Both the position numbers and the translations under genes were made by a program. Positions 15,213 through 22,384 of a stretch of DNA of 33,279 nucleotides are shown piece after piece; the first letter of the stretch is position 1, and every line of letters begins with the position of its first letter. The notes beneath the pieces are model-generated. The model had not been told where the DNA came from and did not search any database. It worked only from the letters and a program-made list of their open reading frames with translations. Source of the DNA: CAZFCK01 sp964517355 (lineage in GTDB: Bacteria; Desulfobacterota; Desulfovibrionia; Desulfovibrionales; Desulfovibrionaceae); the NCBI GenBank assembly GCA_964517355.1, contig CAZFCK010000024.1:1-33279 (forward strand), given 5' to 3'.

Positions 15213-16475
15213 CTACGCAAATGTATTGACAAAATCCAGGATGATTTTGTCTTTCAACATACACGGCTTGATCTCTTTAAAGCCGTTATGCCCCACGAGA
15301 ACGACAATGATGTCCGCCCGCTGGATGGCCTCTTCCAACGCTGTGAACCGGGCTGCCTTATTCATGTCCGCGGGTAATTCGTGGATATGCGGCTCCACCA
15401 CCAAAATCTCGCCCTCAGCCACGGAACACAGTTCTTGGACAATCCTTATTGCCGGGCTTTCCCGCAGATCATTCACATTGGGCTTGTAGCTCAATCCCAG
15501 ACAGGCGATGACGGGGCGTTTAAACTTTCTCGATTTTTCCAAAATTTTGTCAATAACATACATTGACTTGTAATCATTGATTTCTCGGGCTGTCTTGATC
15601 AATCTCGCCAATTCCGGATTGGCATGGACAATAAACCAGGGGTCCACGGCAATGCAGTGCCCTCCGACCCCTGGACCCGGCTGCAGAATGTTCACACGCG
15701 GGTGGTGGTTGGCGAGCTGGATCAACTCCCAGACGTTGATATCCATTTGGTCGCACAGCAACGACAGTTCATTGGCGAACGCGATGTTCACGTCACGATA
15801 GGCATTTTCCACCAATTTCGCCATCTCCGCCGTTGAGCTGTCTGTGGTTAGAATTTTTCCAGATACGAACAATTGGTAAAAACTCTTGGCCTTCTCCGTT
15901 GACGCCGGGTCAATGCCGCCGATGATGCGATCATTTTCCACCAACTCACGCAATATTTGCCCCGGCAAGACCCTTTCCGGGCAATGTGCGATATATATCG
16001 GAGGTACGGCGCATTCACTGGAAAGGTTACTGCGGCGGCACACAGAGAGATCCGGACGTTGTTCGGCTATGACCTCGGCAATCATCTGCGTGGTGCCCAC
16101 AGGAGAAGTGGATTCGAGTACGACCAGATTGCCCGGGACCAATTTGGGAGCCAGTGTCACGGCGGCCTGACGCACATAACTCAAGTCGGGAGAATGGTCG
16201 TCCTTAAACGGCGTCGGTACGGCGATAACGAAAACATCCGCCTCCTGGGGCTCCATGTGCGCCAATAAGTTGCCGGAATTAACCGCGGACTTGATCATGA
16301 TATCGAGCGTGGGCTCAAAAAAAAGCACCCGCCCCTTGTTCAAATTCTCAACAATTGTCGGATTCACATCAACGCCATGGACCTGGAACCCCTTGGTGGC
16401 CAATACGCTGGCGGTGGGCAAACCTATGTACCCAAGGCCGATGACACAAACAATAGGCAAACTGGACTGGGTCAC
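15213..16475 (-). CDS. wecC: UDP-N-acetyl-D-mannosamine dehydrogenase
   Basis: It oxidises UDP-ManNAc at C6 to UDP-ManNAcA with two NAD, giving an acidic sugar for surface polysaccharide. The 420 residues have the three-domain layout of the UDP-Glc/GDP-Man dehydrogenase family. The Rossmann motif is GLGYIGLP at 13-20. The glutamate in VLESTSPVGT, K220 and N224 in AEMAKLVENAY, and the catalytic C274 in GVGGHCIAVDPWF are all present. The GHCIAVDPWF form is typical of ManNAc enzymes, where the glucose enzymes have GGxCLPKD. The C-terminal domain starts at about 320 (GLSYKPNVNDLRESPA). The start is GTG 16475 after GAGGAG. The matching UDP-GlcNAc 2-epimerase (wecB) is not in the window. A related UDP-sugar specificity cannot be excluded. 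Confidence 0.92.
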   Translation of the reverse strand: MTQSSLPIVCVIGLGYIGLPTASVLATKGFQVHGVDVNPTIVENLNKGRVLFFEPTLDIMIKSAVNSGNLLAHMEPQEADVFVIAVPTPFKDDHSPDLSYVRQAAVTLAPKLVPGNLVVLESTSPVGTTQMIAEVIAEQRPDLSVCRRSNLSSECAVPPIYIAHCPERVLPGQILRELVENDRIIGGIDPASTEKAKSFYQLFVSGKILTTDSSTAEMAKLVENAYRDVNIAFANELSLLCDQMDINVWELIQLANHHPRVNILQPGPGVGGHCIAVDPWFIVHANPELARLIKTAREINDYKSMYVIDKILEKSRKFKRPVIACLGLSYKPNVNDLRESPAIRIVQELCSVAEGEILVVEPHIHELPADMNKAARFTALEEAIQRADIIVVLVGHNGFKEIKPCMLKDKIILDFVNTFA

Positions 16476-16782
16476 ACACTACTCCTCGTTATCAACACGT
16501 AACAGACGCTTGTTTTTCATTGTTCTTGAATAAAATCTTCAAAGTGAATGGCGTAATAGTACCGTGAGCAAAAAAAGTAAACATCCGGAGCACGCCGCCA
16601 CAAACGGTCCAACCATACAACAAACTAAAATCATTAATTAAAAGCAGAAAGAGCATCATTGTATGGAGCCTCTGCAACAGACCCGGGCCCTTGTTTATCC
16701 AAAAATGAAACAAACTCGCGTTTCAGGCAGTTGACCACGCTGTTTAAATTTGAAATATTCAGCAGCATTGAAAACCAATAGT

Positions 16783-16841
16783 AGAGCATAGCACCCTTGA
16801 AAAGGTTCAGCTACTCTTACACCTTTATCCGAAACAATAAG
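16783..16841 (-). repeat. DE repeat, copy 6 (degenerate)
   Basis: AGAGCATAGCACCCTTGAAA at the left parallels the left of 3943-3994. The right part, TTTATCCGAAACAATAAGAT, parallels the inverted copy 3. The last bases run straight into A repeat copy 2. The rest of 16476-17488 is occupied by A and C repeats and has no credible gene. Confidence 0.55.
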
Positions 16842-16843
16842 AT

Positions 16844-16999
16844 ACTCGATTTCATGAGCAAAACGCATACCATAACATTTTTCATTTGTTGAAAATATGA
16901 ATTAGTTGTCGTTTACCGGCTTCCAGGGGCCTCCCCTGATCGTCGTGAGGGCGCGCACGCCTGCGACTTTATATGTTTTTTCTTTAAGTCCGTAAGTCG
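16844..16999 (+). repeat. A repeat, copy 2
   Basis: It starts with ACTCGATTTCATGAGCAAAA and ends with AAGTCCGTAAGTCG. The first hairpin is CCAGGGG-CCT-CCCCTG. The second (around AGGGCGCGCACGCCTG) has drifted. It is followed at once by C repeat copy 2. Confidence 0.8.
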
Positions 17000-17002
17000 T
17001 GT

Positions 17003-17270
17003 AATACCGTTTCCTATTCATAGTGTCGGCGCAAAGCGCCCCTTTCCGCGTTACAGGATGAGCTACCAGGCTTGGAGCAATGCCAGAAACAATATAGTAT
17101 CTAGTTGATATTATGAAATTTAAAGTTTTGAAAAGGGGGTCCGGGGGGAGAACCTTTTTCAAAAACTTCAGCCCTTGGGCGCGGTCGTATCGCGCCTTAG
17201 GGATGAAGATAGCAGCGCTGGTTTCCCCCCGGTAATTTTCATAAATCAATCTGGAAATGGGAAATGGTAT
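17003..17270 (+). repeat. C repeat, copy 2
   Basis: Bases 17141-17154 pair with 17220-17232 (CCGGGGGGA...AACC with GGTTTCCCCCCGG). The inner hairpin is GCCCT, GGCGCG, CGCGCC, TTAGGG, with a longer inner stem than copy 1. The 37-base core 17152-17188 is identical to copy 1. A worn DE first module follows at about 17274-17311, inverted. Confidence 0.75.
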
Positions 17271-17488
17271 AAGATTTTGTTTCAAGTACAGGCTTTGAAT
17301 CAAAGGGAAAATGCGCTCATCCCGTACAGAGCAACATGCCCCCCCCCTGAGGAAGGCAATACGGCGAAAGCCGTAAAAACGGGAGGCTGCGTTTTCTCGG
17401 CAGCCGCAACCAAGCAATGGGATAAGACGATAATTTTGCGCTGCGTCCGACCATTGTTTTCTTCGACGACCTCGAGAGGAGAAACCTC

Positions 17489-18217
17489 GTGAGCACCACT
17501 GAAAAAATATTCACGCTGGAAGAATTGCAGCAATACGACGGACAAAACGGCAAGCCGACGTACATTGCCTTCAATGGTGTGGTCTATGATGTTTCAAACA
17601 GCAAACTATGGCGCAACGGCACGCATATGAACCGCCACAAGGCAGCCACGGATCTCACCCAAGCCTTTGCCAACGCGCCGCACAAAACAGAAGTGCTTGA
17701 ACGTCACCCCCGTGTGGGGGTACTGCGGGGCGCCGTGAAAGAAAAGGCCGCTGCCACGCGCTCTGTTCCGAATATCATGAAGAAATTTCCTTTCCTGAAA
17801 CGGCATCCGCATCCGATGACCGTGCATTTTCCCATAGTCTTTTCAATTTCCGTGACCTGTTGCACCGTGCTGTACCTCATCTCCGGGTGGAAAGGCTTTG
17901 ATCATACGGCGCTGTGCTGTTTATGGGGCGGAACGCTCTTTACCCCGATAGCCATACTTACCGGCTATTATACCTGGCGGCTGAATTACGCTTCACGAAT
18001 CATGAAAGAAACGCTCATGAAACTCGTTCTTCCACCCGTTCTTTTCGCAGTGATGCTTGTTACGCTCGTGATGCGCATGGGCACTCCGGACATATTGGAT
18101 CGAGGCTTCGGCGAAAACTGGCTTTACATTCTCCTGACCTTGAGCCTGTTTCCCCTGGTCAGCCTCATCGGCTGGTTCGGGGCAAATCTGACGTTCCCCA
18201 TTCATGAGGAAACATAG
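17489..18217 (+). CDS. cytochrome b5-like domain fused to DUF2231 membrane protein
   Basis: The protein appears to be a small membrane haem protein of unknown electron-transfer role. Residues 1-80 match the cytochrome b5-like haem/steroid-binding fold (FTLEELQQYDGQNGKPTYIA, then VVYDVSNSKLW). The HPGG motif of true b5 is missing. In its place is GTHMNRHKAATDLT with H46 and H50, and further histidines at H65 and H73, so the haem ligands may differ. Residues from about 105 form four membrane helices of the DUF2231 type, opening with the HPHPMTVHFPIVF signature. The length is 242 residues. GTG 17489 follows GAGAGGAG. Repeats fill the region before it. The Smr gene is convergent, with stops 10 bases apart. 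Fusions of this layout are known in anaerobes; the function is not established. Confidence 0.82.
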   Translation: MSTTEKIFTLEELQQYDGQNGKPTYIAFNGVVYDVSNSKLWRNGTHMNRHKAATDLTQAFANAPHKTEVLERHPRVGVLRGAVKEKAAATRSVPNIMKKFPFLKRHPHPMTVHFPIVFSISVTCCTVLYLISGWKGFDHTALCCLWGGTLFTPIAILTGYYTWRLNYASRIMKETLMKLVLPPVLFAVMLVTLVMRMGTPDILDRGFGENWLYILLTLSLFPLVSLIGWFGANLTFPIHEET

Positions 18218-18227
18218 CATCAATGCA

Positions 18228-19010
18228 TTACAAAGGATAATCGCCGCCAAAAAAACGTTCCCAATTAATTTTACCTTTGCCCTTGTTTTTACGCAGCAGC
18301 ACATACAGCGCACCTGCGCCCCCGTGCTTCGGCAGTGATGTGCAAAATGCAAGCACAACGCGCTTCAAAGGATCACGGGTAAGCCAACGCTGCACGCTCT
18401 CACGCAATACACCGTAGCCTTCGGGAGAATTTTTCCCCCGTCCCGGGATCAGCAACACGCAACGGTGCCCCTGCATGTGGTGTTCTTTCATAAAATGAAG
18501 AAGCGCACCATAGGCTTGTTCGGCATTCATGCCGTGCAGATCAAGATGCGCTTCAGGGCTGTAGTATCCTGTTTTAAGCCGCACTACGATTTTGGAATCC
18601 AAACCAAGCACATGCCCCCTGATGTATTCCTCGGAATATTCCAGGGCGAATTCGACCTTCCCTGAAACCAAATCCGCCAGCGCACCAGCCACCTCGGCCT
18701 CCTCTCCTGCCTGCACGGGTCCGTCGCCCGACTCGGATGGCGCCGCTACGCGCGGCGCGACTTCTCTTCCTTTTACACCGTGCAATGGTTGCACTCCTTG
18801 CATGGCTTGAAGAAAAACATCCTCGGATTCGGCTTCCCGCTCCCGCTTTTCCTCAGCGCCAGCGGGTACGGCATTCACTCCCCGGGCACGCCCCGTTGCG
18901 CCTTGAGTCTGAGAAAGGACGGCGGCAGCGTTTTTCCTTTTTTTGCCCTTATTTTTAGGGTACTTCTTTTTATCCAGTGATCGAAACGGATTATCATCAA
19001 AATCAGACAT
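18228..19010 (-). CDS. Smr (MutS2 C-terminal type) domain protein
   Basis: Smr domains bind or nick nucleic acids. Stand-alone members have been linked to DNA repair and to cleavage of mRNA at collided ribosomes. The 260 residues begin with a lysine-rich region (DKKKYPKNKGKKRKN). About 100 residues of low-complexity, acidic and alanine-rich linker follow, with the Smr domain at about 165-255. The hallmark LDLHGM and the later PGRGKNSPEGYGVLR are present, and the domain ends with FCTSLPKHGGAGALYVLLRK. ATG 19010 is chosen over the TTG nine codons upstream because GGAG lies seven bases before it. It shows no MutS ATPase part. The gene stands alone. Confidence 0.88.
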   Translation of the reverse strand: MSDFDDNPFRSLDKKKYPKNKGKKRKNAAAVLSQTQGATGRARGVNAVPAGAEEKREREAESEDVFLQAMQGVQPLHGVKGREVAPRVAAPSESGDGPVQAGEEAEVAGALADLVSGKVEFALEYSEEYIRGHVLGLDSKIVVRLKTGYYSPEAHLDLHGMNAEQAYGALLHFMKEHHMQGHRCVLLIPGRGKNSPEGYGVLRESVQRWLTRDPLKRVVLAFCTSLPKHGGAGALYVLLRKNKGKGKINWERFFGGDYPL

Positions 19011-19295
19011 ACTTCCACTCCACATTGTAAAACACATTTTCCCTTAGCCCGGAAAAGTTACACAAGAACACACCGCTTAAGCAAGCGATTCAAACATAAT
19101 TGTCAATGACACAGGAGTGACGCAAGGAATGACCACAAGTCGGCACTTGATAATAATCGTCAATCGATCCAAGTGAAAAACCTGAGCCGCCGTTCTCGTT
19201 TGCATACAGGATTCCCAAAGTGACTGCTCCGACTGAGAGAAAAAAAATACCGCATCCATTTTGACATTGCGTGGAATTTGTCACAATGTACGGCC

Positions 19296-20318
19296 ATGAT
19301 CTACACATACGAAAATCCGTTGCTCATCACCCTTGGCGACCCAAACGGCCTTGGTCCTGAGCTTGTTTGCAGGCTGTTCGGCGCGAACAAAGCGGAACCG
19401 AAAGTGCAATTGCAAGGTCCGCTCCTGCTTCTGGGACCGCTCGCGTCCATTACACCCCACCTTGACCGGCTCGGTATGGGACCATTCTGGGAACCGCTCA
19501 CCAACCCCGCCGACATCCTTGGAAAGGCTTCCGGCATTTATTTTCACCAACCACCGCAGTTAGCCGGTTTTAAGCCGGAATACGGCAAGCCCACCAGAGA
19601 AGGCGGCCTGGCCGCGGGCTATACCCTTGATCTGGCGGCAAAGCTTTGTCTTCAAGGCAGCGCCGCGGGAATGGTCACGCTGCCCTTGCATAAAGGCATG
19701 CTGCTGGCCGCCGGTTTTCCTTTTACGGGACATACGGAATTTTTAGCCCGGCGCTCCAATCTGCGGGATGAAGACGTATGTATGCATTTATGCGGTGACA
19801 TCTTGCGCGTAAGCCTTGTGACAACCCACCCGGAACTGCGGCGGGTGCCCGATATGCTCTCGAAAGAACGCATCCTTCGATTCTTGCGGCTCACCCACGA
19901 ATTTTTAGTCAACATCGGTCTCAAGCGGCAGGCTATCGCCGTATGCGGTCTGAATCCCCATGCGGGAGAAAATGGTGCCATAGGACATGAAGAAGCGAAG
20001 CATATCCAGCCGGCCGTAGAGGAAGCGCGCGGGGCTGGAATAGACGTTCATGGTCCACTTCCGGGAGACACCGTCTTTTACCGGGCGGCACATGGTGATT
20101 TCGACGCCGTACTGGCCATGTATCACGACCAGGGGCTTGCTCCGCTCAAGCTTCTGCATTTTCATCAGGCCGTAAACGTCACGTTGGGACTGCCTTTTAT
20201 TCGCACTTCGGTGGACCACGGAACAGGCTACGAGCTTGTCGGCAAAGACACCGCGGACTTGGGCAGTTTTCGAGCGGCGCTCCGGCTTGCCGGCATTCTT
20301 GTGAACGCGAACAAATGA
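19296..20318 (+). CDS. pdxA: 4-hydroxythreonine-4-phosphate dehydrogenase (PdxA family)
   Basis: PdxA oxidises 4-phosphohydroxy-threonine with NAD in vitamin B6 (pyridoxal phosphate) synthesis. PdxA2 relatives act on other phosphorylated acids. The 340 residues carry LITLGDPNGLGPE at the N-terminus, the substrate-binding TGHTE (H146), and the three metal-ligand histidines H178 (TTHPE), H222 (NPHAGENG) and H277 (YHDQG). The C-terminal VDHGTGYELVGK is also typical. ATG 19296 is preferred. A TTG at 19278 is in frame, but neither has a strong ribosome site. The hydantoinase-family gene follows after 10 bases, so they are co-transcribed. No pdxJ or DUF1537 gene is nearby, so a classical B6 role and a catabolic PdxA2-like role both remain open. 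Confidence 0.9.
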   Translation: MIYTYENPLLITLGDPNGLGPELVCRLFGANKAEPKVQLQGPLLLLGPLASITPHLDRLGMGPFWEPLTNPADILGKASGIYFHQPPQLAGFKPEYGKPTREGGLAAGYTLDLAAKLCLQGSAAGMVTLPLHKGMLLAAGFPFTGHTEFLARRSNLRDEDVCMHLCGDILRVSLVTTHPELRRVPDMLSKERILRFLRLTHEFLVNIGLKRQAIAVCGLNPHAGENGAIGHEEAKHIQPAVEEARGAGIDVHGPLPGDTVFYRAAHGDFDAVLAMYHDQGLAPLKLLHFHQAVNVTLGLPFIRTSVDHGTGYELVGKDTADLGSFRAALRLAGILVNANK

Positions 20319-20328
20319 GGATTTCAAT

Positions 20329-22002
20329 ATGTTTTTAGGCATTGATGTCGGTGGAACGCACACCGACGCCGTGGTCATGTTCCGCGACCAGGTGGCTGCC
20401 TCATGCAAGGTGATCACTGACCACAACAACCTCTTGTCTTCAGTGCGCAACGCCTTGGAACTCGTACTTGCCGAAATAAAAGGAGAACGCATCTCCAGGC
20501 TGAATCTCTCCACCACGCTGACCACCAACGCCATCGTCACGGGCAAAACCGAAGACGTCGGGATGCTGGTCTCCGCCGGCCCCGGCATAGACCCCGAGCA
20601 CCAACGAATAGGCAGAGGCTACCACGTCATCAACGGCGCCTTGGATCATCGCGGATTTGAAATTCAGCCCCTGGACACCAATGAACTCCGCGAGGCCCTC
20701 CAGTGTTGCAAGCAGTTGGATATCCGCGTTTTCGCCACGGTCAGCAAATTTTCCACACGTAACCCGGCGCACGAAATCGCCATGAGAAAGGCCATCGGAC
20801 CCGAAGCGGATTTCGTGACCATGGGGCACAGGTTGTCCGGCCTGCTCAACTTCCCCCGCCGCGTGAGCACAGCCTACTATAACGCCGCGGTATGGCGCTT
20901 GTACAACTCGTTTGCCGATGCCATGGAGCAAAGCGTCCGCGAACACGGCCTGCAGGCCCCGTTGAACATCCTCAAAGCCGACGGCGGCACCATGCCCCTT
21001 TCTCTATCGCGGGAGCGCCCCGTGGAATCCATCCTCTCCGGCCCGGCGGCCAGCGTGATGGGGATTGTCGCTCTTTGCGATATCCGGGAGGATTGCGCCA
21101 TATTGGATATCGGCGGAACAACCACGGACATCGCCATATTCGCTGAAGGCGCGCCGGTTATCGAAAACAGAGGGATAGAACTCGGTTCCTACCCCACTTT
21201 GGTCCGTGCGCTCAAAACACAGTCCATCGGCATTGGCGGTGACTCCAGATTGCACATCCGTGTGCTGGACGGCGAACAAAAAGTCTTTGTCGGTCCGGAA
21301 CGCCAAGGACCCTCCATGGCTCAAGGCGGCGAACGCCCCACCTTGATGGATGCCTTCAATTACATGAAAATCACCGAATTCGGCGACCGGCAGGCGTCAA
21401 TGCGCGGCATTGAAGCCATGGCCGGACTTTGGGACATCTCTCCCAAAAAACTGGCGGAAAGCGCCATCCAGCGCGCAGTCGCCAAGATCAAGGAGTCCAT
21501 GGACGAATTGGTCTGGCTGCTCAATCAAAAACCCGTGTATACGATTAATGAACTACTCACGGGGAAACGTTTGCGACCTCGAAAAATATACATCATGGGC
21601 GGACCGGCCATGGCCTTTCGTAAACTGCTGGCCGAAGCAACGGGACTTGAAGTGGTTGTGCCCAACAATTACCAGGTCACCAACGCCGTGGGAGCGGCAT
21701 TGACGCGCACCACCTTTGAACTTGAACTTTTCGCGGACACGCAGAAAAAACAGCTCTTTTTTCCCAACCTGGGTGAGGAAAAACATATTTCCGACAAATA
21801 CACGTTGAAAGACGCGGAAAACGACGCCCGCAACAGATTGCAGCAACGTCTTGTGGAATTCGCCCCCCAAGAGGCGCAGGAGCTTGGCAACGAGGTGGAA
21901 ATCATCGAGGCCAGTTCGTTCAACATGGTGGACTATTATGGACTTTCCGGGCGAAACATTCGCGTGAAATGCCAGATCAAACCCGGAATTTCAAAATATT
22001 GA
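20329..22002 (+). CDS. hydantoinase/oxoprolinase-family protein
   Basis: This belongs to the HyuA/OplA group of ATP-dependent hydrolases with an ASKHA (actin/Hsp70-like) fold, which open cyclic amides such as hydantoins or 5-oxoproline. The first phosphate loop is GIDVGGTHTDAV (4-15). TTLTTNAIV follows at about 61-70, and the second phosphate loop is ILDIGGTTTDIAIF (from 259). The 557 residues are shorter than the roughly 690 of classical HyuA, and the C-terminal domain is reduced, as in a separate family seen in anaerobes. No HyuB partner is present. ATG 20329 follows TGAGGA. Linkage to pdxA and the deacetylase suggests a shared substrate pathway, but the reaction cannot be deduced. Confidence 0.85.
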   Translation: MFLGIDVGGTHTDAVVMFRDQVAASCKVITDHNNLLSSVRNALELVLAEIKGERISRLNLSTTLTTNAIVTGKTEDVGMLVSAGPGIDPEHQRIGRGYHVINGALDHRGFEIQPLDTNELREALQCCKQLDIRVFATVSKFSTRNPAHEIAMRKAIGPEADFVTMGHRLSGLLNFPRRVSTAYYNAAVWRLYNSFADAMEQSVREHGLQAPLNILKADGGTMPLSLSRERPVESILSGPAASVMGIVALCDIREDCAILDIGGTTTDIAIFAEGAPVIENRGIELGSYPTLVRALKTQSIGIGGDSRLHIRVLDGEQKVFVGPERQGPSMAQGGERPTLMDAFNYMKITEFGDRQASMRGIEAMAGLWDISPKKLAESAIQRAVAKIKESMDELVWLLNQKPVYTINELLTGKRLRPRKIYIMGGPAMAFRKLLAEATGLEVVVPNNYQVTNAVGAALTRTTFELELFADTQKKQLFFPNLGEEKHISDKYTLKDAENDARNRLQQRLVEFAPQEAQELGNEVEIIEASSFNMVDYYGLSGRNIRVKCQIKPGISKY

Positions 22003-22024
22003 ACAGATTTTTCAACCGTTGTTT

Positions 22025-22066
22025 CAGGGGAGAACGGCGTGTACGCTCCGCAAGGTTCGCCCCCTG
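22025..22066 (+). terminator. terminator-like hairpin after the hydantoinase-family gene
   Basis: CAGGGG-A-GAAC pairs with GTTC-G-CCCCTG. The loop is about 20 bases with further internal pairing. No T-run follows. It may separate the pdxA unit from the deacetylase gene. The GC-rich stretch 22160-22205 after it has no gene. Confidence 0.45.
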
Positions 22067-22217
22067 AGGCTTGAGAACAGTAAATAAAGAGTTCGTTAGA
22101 ATCACCCAGTTATTATTAACATACCCCATTGGCATATCGGCAATTTCCAACGCACTATTCGCAGGTCCGGGAGGGGCGCCTCTCCCTGGCGGGGGGGGGC
22201 GGAGGTCCGTTTTTTTA

Positions 22218-22373
22218 ACTCGATTTTTTGAGCAGAACGCATATCATAACGTTCTGCGTTTGTTGAAAAAACAAGAATCAAATTGTCCTTTTTCCGGCGT
22301 CCAGGGGCCTCCTCTGGTCGTCGTGCTAGTGCGAAAGCCAGCGGCTTTATTCATTTTTCTTATAGTCCGAAAG
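22218..22373 (+). repeat. A repeat, copy 3
   Basis: It starts with ACTCGATTTTTTGAGCAGAA. Hairpin one is CCAGGGG-CCT-CCTCTGG, keeping pairing through one G-T. Hairpin two is worn. Its end runs to AGTCCGAAAG and abuts the GAGGAGGAG ribosome site of the next gene. The frame running from TTG 22283 through it (MSFFRRPGAS...) mirrors the frame in copy 1 and is repeat-derived. Confidence 0.82.
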
Positions 22374-22384
22374 AGGAGGAGCAC

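Noticed and set aside
16492..16713. Hydrophobic 73-codon frame just upstream of the UDP-ManNAc dehydrogenase gene on the same strand
   Set aside because: Starts at TTG without a ribosome site. An internal ATG at about 16660 has only a weak AGAGG far upstream. Could be a small membrane protein, but the evidence is too thin.
19090..19308. Minus-strand frame of 72 codons with a hydrophobic segment, overlapping the pdxA start
   Set aside because: No ribosome site, overlaps a well-supported gene start, and a competing frame of similar length lies in the same DNA.
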